Assembly: GCF_041146795.1 (NCBI RefSeq)
Contig: NC_135170.1
Location: 26,592,033 to 26,656,032 of the forward strand
Length of the DNA stretch: 64,000 nucleotides
Reading direction: 5' to 3'
Origin: Maylandia zebra
Taxonomy: Eukaryota; Chordata; Actinopteri; Cichliformes; Cichlidae
Shown here: piece by piece, positions 1 to 11,174 of the stretch
How positions within the stretch are numbered: the first letter of the stretch is position 1
Layout: the number at the start of each line of letters is the position of its first letter
Translations under genes and position numbers: made by a program
Notes under the pieces: model-generated
Told to the model about the DNA's origin: nothing
What the model saw: only the letters and a program-made list of their open reading frames with translations
The model's database searches: none

Positions 1-2279
1 GCAGCAACTGCGTAATGCCTTCCAGATGTTGGGATGCTGTATTCTCTGGCCTACCAAACCTTGGAAGTCAGTGCCCCTCTCTCATGGTGTTAATGGTGCC
101 CAGGAGGCCTTTGAGGGGGGAAGGGAGGGGAGTCACAAGACCTTTCAACCTCCTATAGAGAATACAAAAAAGACCTCAGGATCCTTTCCCTTTCACAGGG
201 TAATCGGTCAGCTGTCTTCTCTTTGCATTGATCAGCAGGGTTTCAAATGGAATTCCTGATGAGAAACCTGGGTGTGGTTTAAAAAGACATCCTAGTAACA
301 GTGGAGGCAGGAAGGTGTGCTTACAAACAGGATAACAAAGTCCTCTGCAGCTGTTCTTTCTCCAGATGGGTAGTGGTGGTGAACACTATTAGATTTCATA
401 TATCAGCTTCCTTGGGCTGAGTATCTTGTGTCAGCTGCTCCTTGTCAACTTATTGCAAACCTGCCATATTATTCCTTTTTCTGAGTCTTAATAAATGAGT
501 CTTGGTATAAAAAAATCAATGGCTACTCTCTTGAGTTAGCTTGTGTTTCCATCTTTCCATTTCTCTCTCCCTATGAGCTCCACTAAATGATCCTCTGTCA
601 CAGTCTCAGTTTTATGTTCCATACTTTACTCCAAGCTGAATGGCCAATCATTGGGGTCGTATCTATTTCGCAGTACAGACCATAAAACAGTATAAGACAT
701 GGTAGACAGCCACAGTCCCTCAGGGAATATTTTTTAAAAACAATATTAAAACCAGTGTTGGAACTTTTCCAGTCATGGTTATTCATTTATGTTCTTTTAC
801 TATGGAGGTTTGCGGTGATTGGATGACGAATGCAACCATCAGGGATGCAGGACAACTTCCAAAGATGGCTTTGGGGTGTTTCTGTTATTCTGGCAACTTG
901 CACCATATAAAGGATAGATCACTCAAATGCACCAGCATGGCTCAGGCAAAGGGTGCAGACCAAGTGATCCCTAGACTAAAACCAAAAGAGGAGCGAGTGA
1001 GCTGAAGCGAGAAGAAAAAAGCTCCAGGCCGAGGATCTCTGTGAGAAAGTGTCCATCTGCAGCGCACGCTGGAAACGACCCAAAACAAACAGGTTAAAAT
1101 TAAACCACAGAGTGAAAGCCAATCTGTGTGTTTAACGTTCTTACAAACAGAGGATTACCGTGTTACCATTTCAAAGGTCTGAGAAATTGTCAGTTTTGTG
1201 GTTTATCCCACCACAATACAACCAATAATCTATGTAGTAGCCCCCCACTGGCTGACGCACAGAGAGATAGGGCATTTTGGAGAAAGATAGAACTAAAAAG
1301 AAAGTTAAAAAGTCACATGTAGGAAGGTCTTCAAACTTTGGCATTCTGTTTAATTATTAAAAAAAACACTTTTTAAAAACTAGAATGATAAATTCTCCTG
1401 CTATAATTTATAGCATAACATATTTAACTTTTACAGTACAGTTATTGTAATAATTGCAGGTATAAGTTCCAAAGAAAAGCATATTTGTTACGCAGAGATA
1501 AAGTATGAATACAAATCAAGCCAAAGCTTGCAGATTCTTTTTTTAGACTTTGACATAGGTCATGAAGCTACTTGAGATGTGAGCTTTTCCCACTAACTCC
1601 ACTGCATGTACCAGCAGGTTGAGTAATATTTTTGCCATTTTTGGATGATAATGTAACATTTCTCTAGAAATTTCTCTAGTAGAAACACAGACGCTCTGTC
1701 TTTGCATCTTTTTAATCTGCCTAACGGGCATCCCATCTTTCTAACCAGTTGATTCTGACTTTCCTAATTGGGTTTGGGCTTTGTTATGAAAGTATGTGGT
1801 TGCTGCGGTTGCCACCGCAGATGTTTCCCAATTCCATAAGTACTGCATTCCCCTCCTTTTTCAAAAGCCATGTCAGCCCCACAAGTTACTGCACAGCCAT
1901 AGGGGATCAAATTTGTTCAGCTGCTAAGGACAAAGTGTACTTCTGAGCGGTGGTGATTTGACACTTTGCTGCCATCTAGTGTTGACTAATGGGTCTGGAT
2001 TTAGAGTTGTGTCTTCCGATAGTATTGGAAAACAGTGGGAAACCATTTATAAATGAGATATCTGTATAACTGTAGCCATTCGTTAAAATAAAATCTAATA
2101 TTTAAGGTGTGCTTCACAGTGAAGACATGTAAAGTGCTGGATAATAATAATAATGATGGCATTCATTATTATTTTGTTGGCTGTGGCTCCAGAGGGAGCC
2201 AGAGATAAAGGGACTAAAGTGAGCTGGTTAACAGATATTCAGTAGAGATTCAGCAATAATAAATTAAACAGTTAAAAAT
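1..2279. other. Non-coding stretch, no gene recognised
   Basis: I see no exon series, no recognisable domain and no RNA gene here. Open frames are short and have no family resemblance. A short AAT run lies near 2142-2175. It may be old repeat or the flank of a gene outside the window. Confidence 0.5.
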
Positions 2280-2600
2280 TCACATGCAATATTGTGCAAA
2301 GGTATTGAGGAACTCATCTTTTCATTATTTTTTGCTTCCAAGCAGCCAGATTTTCTTGTAATTTTTAAAGTGCTCTTGAGCAATCGTTATAGAATTTCTT
2401 AAGGTCTCTCAAAGTTTTTCTTCTTTGCTTTTTCTGACCATTTTCCATGGAATGTTTTTTTTAACCCTAACACTGACCCAGGAATCATTCGAACATAAAA
2501 AATGGCAGTTAGGTCAAGGAATGAGCCAGGTTTGGGTCTACACATAACAGAAAACTTAGCCAAGAATCAGTTTTAAATTGCATCTTTTGTTGCTTGCATC
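2280..2600 (-). mobile_element. Short Tc1-like non-autonomous element (MITE)
   Basis: The reverse complement resembles about 300 bases found in the split domain-2 introns of ICAM-A (about 21,640-21,960) and ICAM-B (about 30,905-31,200). All three share a block ending in a phrase like GTTTTCTGTTATGTGTAGAC. The outer edge near 2290 has the fish Tc1-like terminal style (ATATTGTGCAAAGGTATTGAGG). No coding potential remains. Ends are approximate. Confidence 0.5.
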
Positions 2601-2677
2601 TTTTGTTGCTTGCAGCTTGTTGCGACACAAGCTGTTTGTTACAATTGTTTTTGTTTAACCTACAAAAAAAATAAATA

Positions 2678-2706
2678 CAGTTTGACAGTTTGAAAGTGTC
2701 AAACTG
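2678..2706. repeat. Perfect 10-base inverted repeat
   Basis: CAGTTTGACA at 2678-2687 is matched by its reverse complement at 2697-2706, with a 9-base loop. It sits at the left edge of the Tc1-like element and is followed by a short CTAG run (about 2722-2739). It may be a terminus remnant. Confidence 0.5.
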
Positions 2707-3715
2707 CTGATGTTGACGTGATCTAGCTAGCTAGCTAGCAAAGACCTCACACAGGACCTGGGAAATGCATGTGGTCCTTCAGTTGATCCACGTACTGGTT
2801 GCTGAAGCCTCATCAGAAATGGTCTCAGTGAAAGGGTGCCAGCCAAGAAGCCATTCTTGAGGAAGGGAAACTGGGAAAAAAAAGACTGAGCTGTGCTAAA
2901 TTACACAACAACTGAGATGAAAATCAGTGGCAACAGGTCTTATGGAGTGATGAATCCATATTTGAAATTTGTGGTTCAAATCATTGTCAGTATCCACAGA
3001 GGAGGTCGAGACAAATGTACAACATTCCTAGCAAGCAAGCTACTTTCAGCTGCTGCCGTGCCACGAGAGGTTGCCACAGCAGTTAGCTCTGCATATCTGG
3101 TATGACAGATGTCTGACGTACACAAAGAAAATTTTTGTCTCCAGCTGGAAGTCATCTGTAAAACACAGTGGAGAATCTGTCGTTCCAGCCAGTGGCGTTG
3201 GACTTCTGAACACAAAAAACTACGGTATGATTTAGATCCACCATGCAATACCATCTGGAAAACATTTGATTTATACCAACTTAATTTTTCAGCATTACAG
3301 TGTTCCCAAACACAATGCCAGTGGAGTAAAAGCATACCCGGAGAGCAAAACACACAATGGAACACTATCAGTCATGGATTGGTCTCCCCAGAACCCAGAC
3401 CTCAACATTAACGAAGCAGTGTGTGATCACTTTGACAGAGAACAGAACAAAAGGCAGTCAACATCCAAGAAGAGTGAATGTCCTTGTCTGGAGAACTATT
3501 CCTGAGAACTACTTCAGTTCAAGCTGTGTTGCAAAATAAAGACAATCATACCAAATATTGACTTTAATGCTTGCTAGAATTATGCAAACTTTGGTTTTAT
3601 TTACCTTATATATTGCATTTCCATGTATGTTTGCACATATTTGAGCAAATTGCTGTATCTTTTTCCCATTTTTCTTGCAAAATATAAAGAAATAAAAGGA
3701 GACTTTTTTGCAGCA
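2700..3715 (+). mobile_element. Decayed Tc1-like transposon
   Basis: Broken frames read as a Tc1/mariner transposase. A segment near 2935-2965 reads like the LWSDES block around the second catalytic aspartate. Near 3375-3410 there is WSPQNPDLN, the family's WPPQSPDLNPIE block. After the frame ends, the sequence near 3549-3565 matches the usual fish Tc1 3' tail (CACCAAATATTGA-like). Frameshifts and stops make it inactive. Related fragments lie in the ICAM-A and ICAM-B introns. Ends are approximate. Confidence 0.75.
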
Positions 3716-6195
3716 GTGTTCCCCATTCTCCTTGTTGATGCATCTGAACCCATAAAACATATCTGTTGCTGGAGAATATCATGCCAAGGGTTTGATGGTC
3801 TTTCCACCCAGATGATGTAGCAGAGCATTTGCCGTTCAGCTGGAAAAGTATTTACAGTTTATAAATCCCAGACTGCATGACATCATTTTTTGCGTCCTCT
3901 GCACACACCTCTCCTAAACCCAGAGTCTAAAGTTACCAAAGTCCAGATAAATAAATAAATGCATAAACAGACAACCTGGTGCTGCAGTGAGTCGACCAAA
4001 GTTTTCTGCGCTTTAAAATTCTTCAAGGCTTGTAGATAAAAAAAAATTACTGCATAGAGGAAACTGAATGCACTTCTGTCACAGCTCTTTATCTATCTGT
4101 CTATCTATCCCCACTATAATGTTGCTAAACGTTTCCATGTGTCTATGATGTCAAGCTTAGTTCCAGAGTAACAATCCTCTACTGGGTCCATCGGGCCCAG
4201 ATAGATTGTCCCTCAACAGAGGGAGTGAAACCTGCTGTCAAAACACATTTTTCTTGCTACACGTGCTTTGTATTTTCTCAGAAAATGCATTTCACACGAA
4301 GAGAAATTTCAAAAAAAAAAAAAAGGGAAAGAAATGGTTTTGCTCTGGAATCTGTGTGACATTGTAAGAAATCTAAATATGGGTCTTTTTTAAAACATTT
4401 CATTCCTTCTGTGGTAATCAGCAGAAGTGATTTGACAGATCACCAAACTTATCTCCCCTGAGCCACCTAGGAGTGTTTTGGTTGACTCTGATAGTTGTGG
4501 GTAAACAGTTGAGCAAAAACAGGGGCCTGGAAGAGGAAGATTGTTCTTGGACAAGCTTTCTGCCCTGACTCAGCTGGACAGCAGGCATCCCATCATTGCA
4601 AAACAATAAAGAAACAATGTCATCACTCTGAAAAGAGGCCTTTGGTCTGAGCCAAGGCTTTGAGTAACACTGCTTAATTTCCAAGTGAAGAGAGCTGTTG
4701 CATTTTAAAGCACACGGGAGAAAGGAGCAGACAGAGGATATATGGTGTGAAAGCAAGGGTAGAGTAAGTTAAAACAAAAGAAGTCAAGACAAGAGAAGGA
4801 TTTAGGTTAGCAGACAGGCCATAATCCAAATGTGCTCAGCAAAAGCTCAAAGCACAGGATGTACTGCCTTCATTAGCAAGCACAGGTAGTGGAGAGGGTG
4901 GAAAAGTGGACTGAGTGTGAAGGAAACAAAAAAAGATAACTAGGAGATAACAGACAGGAGTTTTAACCGTGAATAAGATCCAAACATGGGATCCAGGAAG
5001 CAGAAATAGCCCACCTTCACTGCTTCTCGCGCTGCTTTGAACAATCAGATTTATGCCTTTTCTCTACGGACTCATTAAGCCTGTTTACTACTAATGACTT
5101 CCTGTTTGTTATCTGGCTCCTGCACACTTACACGTTTACACTTTCCTATCTAACATCCTAAAAGACTTTCATTGCCATGTGACAGACTTACATCTTCACG
5201 TTGATTGTTGGACCGAGCTTGTTTTGGTATGTTTTACCAAAACATCCCCATAAGAGAGTCTGCCAGAATCAATTACTTACTTTTCTTGATTATAATCAAC
5301 CTCATATGGCTGCTAATGGCTTTGACGGTCCAAGGGTCCAAACTACTGACACTCCAGCTTCAGCTTATACATTTTAATTGATAATTGGGAAATGTTAGCC
5401 TGCTAAAACAATAAACTCCCACTGTATATCCACTTGACTTACCAGTGCAATGTATGGATTTTGACAGGACAGAGATGCCTCAAGTCAAATATGGGAAATT
5501 ATGCGCTTACTGGAAATGAAGATAAAACTGTGGCAAATAAAAGACAAGCAACAAATCACATGCATGTGCTAAAACAGTAGATAACAGCCTCTGTGCTTTA
5601 TTATTGTGTACTACTATTTCAGAAGTAATTCAGCAGGAGCTTATCTACACAGTTTATAGCCGACTAATGTAAAGCGACGACAGTTTTCCCCAGTTTTGTT
5701 ATTGTTGTCTCACTCCATGAGAGACTCATTTCCCACAAAATATCTGCTAGGTTCGACTTGAGTCACTCATTTAAGTGCATTTAGGCTTTTGTCACATTGT
5801 TGAGTGAAGCACTGGACGCGGGTGAACCGCTGAGGACTTTAGTCTTTAGTCTTATCGTCGCCTGCTTCGTCTTCTTTCTCTCTCAGCTTCTCCGTTCCTC
5901 TCAGCTTTCAGACCTTAAGTTAAAGCTAGACGCTGCACTCAATTGCATCACTTGCCCCACGCTTTCCTTTGCAAGTGTAATTTGTGGCTGGCCTGTTTGA
6001 GTCTTAGTGGTTTTGTGCTCTAGTTTAGTTGTACAATCAGAGGACTGTTTGTACAACGTACAACCTTTACCCAGGGTGTCACAGGAAATAGTGTAAAAGT
6101 GAGGTCTTACCAACCTACAAAATTTAATTCAAAAATACTAAACACTTTTCAGAATATACATCAGAGTCACCATTTATTCACAAAGTAACAGTGAA
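3716..6195. other. Non-coding stretch, no gene recognised
   Basis: No exon series or known domain is visible. There is a small TCTA run near 4088-4108. Open frames here have no signal peptide, domain or splice context. Confidence 0.45.
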
Positions 6196-6221
6196 AACAA
6201 CAACAACAACAACAACAACAA
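6196..6221. repeat. (CAA)n microsatellite
   Basis: About eight CAA units in a row. The reverse strand encodes a run of valines in an open frame, which is an artefact of the repeat. Confidence 0.9.
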
Positions 6222-6420
6222 AAGGATAAAGAAATGAAAACATGAATAAAAAAGAAGAAAAACAGCCTTCTGGGGCCTCAAAGGTGAAAATAGCAAACAT
6301 AAGTACCTTTCTTTTTACACACAAATAACAAAAAGCAATAAAGCTACAGCATGAAAAAAATACTACAAAATAGGCCCCGTGTCTAACCACAGAAATGGAC
6401 AAAAAGAAAGAAATTCCCAG

Positions 6421-6481
6421 AGGAACCCACCCGAGGGATTAATAAAGTTTTATCTTATCTTCTATCTTTTATCTTATCTTA
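6421..6481 (+). mobile_element. LINE 3' tail remnant
   Basis: GGGATTAATAAAG followed by TTATCTTATCT repeats is the usual 3' end of fish LINEs of the Rex1/RTE type. No coding part is seen upstream, so this is a heavily 5'-truncated copy. Confidence 0.55.
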
Positions 6482-6704
6482 AATAAAATTACTGACTTCC
6501 CACCAAGCTTCCACTGCCTTAAGGTTAGGTTTAAACAAACAGAAAAGAACAGGAACTAAGATTTTACAGGTTTTCAAATTCAAGAAGTACATTTTAGGTC
6601 ACACAAAATAACCCTAAAGCCTCGGTGCAGAGGCTAGAAATACACCTTCACTACCAAAATTTTCTGCTGTAGCCTGCCTGCAGCACACGGACACATGGAA
6701 ACAC

Positions 6705-6705
6705 A

Positions 6706-6775
<70 letters not shown>

Positions 6776-6786
6776 CACACACACAT
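6705..6786. repeat. Compound (CT)n(CA)n microsatellite
   Basis: A CT run is followed directly by a CA run, ending in a short AT stretch. The Arg-Glu/Cys-Val open frame on the minus strand is a repeat artefact. Confidence 0.95.
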
Positions 6787-7330
6787 ATATGATCACCAAT
6801 GCTGAGAATTGAGCAGCATTCCCCCCCAAAAAAATCAGTTTATAAAAGACGGAGTTTGGACAATAGCTACCTGGTCAGATAAGTGAAGCCAAAGCTTCAT
6901 GTTAAACCTGCTTTAATTCTGCAGCTCAAAATGTGAAAAAGAAGTCCAGTTGGACAGAAGTCGAACAGTAAGTGAACCTTCATTTCCTCTAACTGTGACC
7001 TCAGGAGACACTGTCCTTGGTGAGTTTGTGGTCACAGTCACAGTTTCAAATCATATTCAAACTAACAATCATTAAAGTTAAAAAGGAGGTTAAAGCAGGT
7101 TATCTGACCTACCTTGCTTTAATTTATTTTAATCATACTCACACCTCGAGGAATCATTAAATTGAAAGGTAATGACTTTACATTATTAGACAGAAAACCC
7201 TAACAAGGAAATCCCCTATAAGGAAGCGCTTGAGGTCAGAGGGAAGAATGAACTCTCTTTAAACAGGAAGAGACGTAAACCAGACTCCAGGAGCAGCAGC
7301 TATCTGTCAAAAACAGACAGTTATAGTTAA

Positions 7331-7369
7331 AGGGCACGCTCAAATATTGACACCATTTGAGCGTGCCCT
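7331..7369. repeat. Perfect 15-base hairpin
   Basis: AGGGCACGCTCAAAT at 7331-7345 pairs perfectly with 7355-7369 across a 9-base loop. It lies just left of the PIF-like element. It could be a small palindromic element or a structured transcript; the sequence does not decide. Confidence 0.8.
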
Positions 7370-7385
7370 CTGTACCCCTCTCAGA

Positions 7386-8028
7386 GACTACGTCCACACT
7401 AGCCTGAATAGATTTGAAAACGGCTTTTTCGTCTAAAAACGCTCCGCCATACTCCGCATCCACACTAGCGTTTTCAGTCATTTTCACAGAGTTGTACACC
7501 GAAAACACTTACGTTCCAGTACTGCGCATGCGTGAAACGCAAGAAGATTCGACCTGCCTCATTTCTGTCTGCCGCTTATTTACTTAAAATGTTGAGGAAA
7601 CGCACCAAGTTTTTAAAATGGACTAACAATGAGGTGGAGTTGTTGCTGCGAGTAACGCAAAAGTACAAAGTTGCAAAAGCGATTGAGAGTTAAAGAATTT
7701 GGAGAAAAGCTATTTGAAGCATGTACAAACTGATATTAATCTTTAATAGGGCTGTCAAAATTGAGAGCAAACAAAACAACTGTGCAATGCCCTCCACTAT
7801 CTTAGTTTAATTGGTCACATGACTGCATCATATGACTAACATGTATCATCGTTTTAGAAAGCCTCCGTTTTCGCTGTCCACACTGCATACGTTTTCAAAC
7901 GTATGCGTTTTCGAGAGCGTTTCCAGAACGCTGCGTTTTCCTAGAACGTGGTCTCAGTGTGGACGGGAGGCCAAAACAGAGAGAGAGCGATGCGTTTCCA
8001 AACGAAAACACATTAGTGTGGACATAGC
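7386..8028 (+). mobile_element. PIF/Harbinger-like non-autonomous element with SANT-like ORF remnant
   Basis: The ends are inverted copies of a TACGTCCACACTA-like terminus (left from about 7388, right to about 8028). Several copies of CGTTTTC and GTGTGGACG lie inside each end, a pattern of dispersed fish DNA transposons. Inside, 7589-7693 is an intact 34-codon frame containing LKWTNNEVELLLRVTQKYKV, which resembles the Myb/SANT-like DNA-binding protein encoded by PIF/Harbinger-type elements. The rest of that gene and any transposase are missing. The family name is inference from the SANT-like frame. Confidence 0.6.
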
Positions 8029-9025
8029 CAGATTCATTCCTCATTCGTCACATCCAGTCTCAAGACACAAAGACAATACTCTAGACTCAGGGTTTCACAC
8101 ATCCACCGTTTATATACAGTCTATGTCCCAAACGTACATTTTTGACTACTCTGACGGCACCACACTTGTACTCATAGTGCACGTCATGCAGCTGTATTTT
8201 ACAGTATGAATGCAATGAAAATGGTAAGTGTGGAAGTATGCAATTTGAGACACCGCATAAGTTAACATTGCAGTTGTTAATCAGTATGTTAGCATCCTGA
8301 AGTTAATCGTACTCTAAACATAAAGTGGATTTGCTCAAATTAAGGCTGGGTGTGTGCAGACTAACTTCAGTATTCACCTACAAAAGGTTTGGATAACCTC
8401 TAATTCTGGGAGTCTTTCCAAGAATGTCTGTTTACAATCACATGTAGCCTAATATATACAATATCTTTCGCAAAAGTACACACACAGGAGGTAAAGAATG
8501 CAATCTTTGGCAGGGGAATTGATGTTTCTCAGTACTGTGGCATGTAGCATATTACAGTTTTTTACAGCCGCTAGGACACATTTCACAATACTTAGGTCAC
8601 TTTTGCAAAACTCTTCACACAATCCTCCTAACTGACCTTCAGCTTGGCAAAGCAGTTCATTTCACATTCAAAATGCACTACAACTACCAAAACACTTTAT
8701 TCAGGTCTCAAATAAACTCATTCTTCCAGAACACTAGCAAAGGTTGACAGCCGACAAACACACTTTGTCACCCACAAAACAATGACCTAAAAAACACTAA
8801 CAACATGTAGCATTACACAGCGTTTTCTTGTGTAAAACAAGGACACATCTCTGTTTAGAATTTCAATATATGTTACTGGAATGAATCAGACATCATGCAG
8901 AATTCGTTACAGTTTTTTCTGAATGCTTAAACCCTAACTGTGATTCTTGTAGCACAATTTCTAAAACTATTCAGACTTATAGCAAAACCACTCACTGAGT
9001 TTGCAAAACTAAAAGCACAAAAACT

Positions 9026-9353
9026 TTAGGGCGACCGTGGCTCAGGGGGTTAGGGAATCGCATCTGTAACCGGAAGGTCGCTGGTTCGATCCCTGGGCTC
9101 TCTGTCCTGGTTTTTGTGTCCCTGGGCAAGACACTTTACCCTACTTGCCTACTGGTGTTGGCCAGAGGGGCCGATGGCGCGATATGGCAGCCTCGCTTCT
9201 GTCAGTCTGCCCCAGGGCAGCTGTGGCTACAACTGTAGCTTGCCTACACCAGTGTATGAATGTGAGAGTGAATGAATAGTGGTATTGTAAAGCGCTTTGG
9301 GTGCCTTGAAAAGCGCTATATAAATCCAATCCATTATTATTATTATTATTATT
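9026..9353 (+). mobile_element. tRNA-derived SINE with L2-type tail
   Basis: The 5' part is tRNA-like, with an A box around 9037-9050 (GTGGCTCAGG) and a perfect B box GGTTCGATCCC at 9083-9093. The 3' part ends AAAGCGCTATATAAATCC then an ATT run, the tail shared by fish SINEs that borrow L2-clade LINE machinery. AAAAACT at 9019-9025 and 9354-9360 is a short target duplication. It is inserted inside the inner IS630-like element. Confidence 0.9.
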
Positions 9354-9609
9354 AAAAACTGCTTTGCACTCAGTTTGCAATTTTGTAACACACACTTTGC
9401 AAAACTGTAGGCACAATTCACTGCACAACACTCAATTACCAAATTTCCAACACACTCCTAGCAAAAGTATACACATGTATGGCTATCATTAACACTAATT
9501 TGCCAACTGTCTGGCACACTTTCACATGTGAAAACTTTTTTAGATAATTCGTTCACTTTGCAGTCAGCCTAAGCACTATAATACAGGTAAGCTGTGTGTG
9601 CGGAGTACA

Positions 9610-10130
9610 ATGGAGGGAGCAGAAAGAGTGAGAAGTAGAGGAGGCCGAGGAAGAGGACGTGGAGGTGAAGAAGTAGGATGAAGAGGACGACAAGGACAAG
9701 GAGGAGCAAGAGGAAGATGAGGAGGGGGGAGAGAAAGATGAGGAGGGGGGAGAGGAAGGGTAAGAAGAGTAAGAAATAGAATTGCTGATGACATCAGAGC
9801 TACAATAGTGGACCATGTAATCAACCGTGGAATGACCCTGAGGGTAGCTGGCCAACGGGTCCAGCCTAACTCGAGCCGCTACACTGTAGCAAGTACCATA
9901 AGGACATCTTGAAATGAGAATCGGTTAGTACAGTCACTTCGCACAAAGATTTGTAGCACTGCCATATGCCAATGAGAAACACACCAATACCATTGATGTA
10001 AAAATACTGAAATTGTTACTTTACAGAATTGCTAGATGACCAGATGCTGGGGCAGAGGAAGCATGTTCACTGCAGACCAAGTAACCCATATAGTCATTAT
10101 GGCGATTGCAAATAATCCTATACTTGGAAA
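9610..10130 (+). pseudogene. IS630-type transposase, N-terminal remnant
   Basis: From an ATG at 9610 the frame reads MEGAERVRSRGGRGRGRG, then after expanded GA-rich purine sequence it continues as a helix-turn-helix region (about 9778-9905: DDIRATIVDHVINRG, then AGQRVQPNSSRYTVASTIR). A further block near 10,045-10,125 contains MFTADQVTHIVIMAIANN. This is the N-terminal half of the IS630-like transposase common in fish. The DDE catalytic part is absent and the frame shifts, so it is dead. Confidence 0.75.
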
Positions 10131-10630
10131 TAAACACTTGTGTTTGTTTTGATGTGTTTGAATAAACACCAGTACTTGAAGTTTGGATCCCTCTATGCTT
10201 ATGGATCTATGACAGACGTATGAGCTCAAACTGACATAGCCTACCTTGTGCACAGAGAAAGCAAAAGCCAGATGTGTTTTGTATTCATACCATCAGTGTG
10301 CAGTTGGCGCATTATGTGCTTAGTAGATGATGGCTTGTGTGTACTGTTTGATACGGAAACACCATTTTTACGAAGGTGTGAAGAGTTAATCTAGCTGTGT
10401 TTGCTTTTGCAAGAGAACTACAATGTTTTGATGATTGGGTGACAGGTTTTCTTATTTGTGTGAAGAGTTTTGCAAAATTAGCCAATAGTTACAAAAAATG
10501 TGCTTAAGCAATCAGAAAAAACTGTAATATTTGTTTATGTACCGTATTTTTATTTTTTTTGCACTAAGTAATCCCAAAATACAAGAATTTGTATACACAC
10601 CATCCACTGATACACATACAATAGTAATGC

Positions 10631-10735
10631 TAATCTACTCGGTCTTCTCCATTTGGCCACAGGTTCTCATCCACATCACATCTCATGTCATCTAGGGCAA
10701 TACACCTAGGAAAGAATCTTCTGGCATGCCAGAAT
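10631..10735 (-). pseudogene. IS630-type transposase, C-terminal remnant
   Basis: Reading on the minus strand gives ARRFFPRCIALDDMRCDVDE followed by NLWP and a stop at the 10,631 side. This is the typical last ~35 residues of the fish IS630-like transposase. It belongs to the outer element and is opposite in orientation to the N-terminal remnant in the inner element. The rest of the gene is deleted. Confidence 0.75.
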
Positions 10736-11174
10736 TGAAGGAGTTGAAAAATTGAAGGAGTAACACCTGTGTAGATGTTCATCTACAATGAGAATCAGCT
10801 GTGGCTGGTTAAACTGCATTTTTAGATTTAAAATATGTTTCAATAAAATATTGCTGTTGAATTTTGCTGTCTTTTTAAGTTTTGCATTGTGTTATTGTTT
10901 TGGCCATAAGTTTAACAGTTTTGAAAACAGTATGTAAGCACATGCAAAATGTCCTGTACGTACAAAGATTTTTGGCAGTTGTTGTGTCTGAGTGAGAAAA
11001 TAATTCATGAAATTTGAGAGATGTAGTCATTGAATGCATTTTGTGCCAAAACAATGATAACTGATCCTCAGTTTAGCCCACATAGACTTCTGTTGTGCTC
11101 ACTGTGTGAGGAGTTTTGCAAAAGTGACCTAAGTATTGAGAAATGTGTCCTAGCGTCTGTAAAAAACTGTAACT

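Larger units (their letters stand above)
8910..10524 (+). mobile_element. Inner IS630-like transposon nested in the outer one
   Basis: Left end CAGTTTTTTCTGAATGCTTAA is mirrored at 10,504-10,524, and each end is flanked by TA (8908-8909, 10,525-10,526). It carries N-terminal transposase coding remnants on the + strand and lacks the catalytic core. It is related to, but distinct from, the outer element in its subterminal sequence. A SINE is inserted within it. Confidence 0.8.
8555..11169 (-). mobile_element. Large IS630/Tc1-superfamily transposon (outer element)
   Basis: Long terminal inverted repeats of about 65 bases: 8555-8620 begins CAGTTTTTTACAG and 11104-11169 is its near-perfect reverse complement. 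Each end is flanked by TA (8553-8554 and 11170-11171), the target duplication expected for this superfamily. A C-terminal transposase fragment on the minus strand (10631-10735) survives. A second element is inserted inside. No intact transposase remains. Confidence 0.85.

Noticed and set aside
6178-6829. Minus-strand open frames rich in Val or Cys-Val/Arg-Glu
   Set aside because: They are translations of CAA and CT/CA microsatellites.
9029-9110. A functional tRNA gene
   Set aside because: A and B boxes are present, but the rest is the head of a SINE with an L2-type tail and target duplication, and no proper cloverleaf is evident.
9553-9855. Minus-strand open frames rich in Ser/Pro
   Set aside because: They are the antisense of the purine-rich, Gly/Arg-coding part of the IS630-like transposase remnant.
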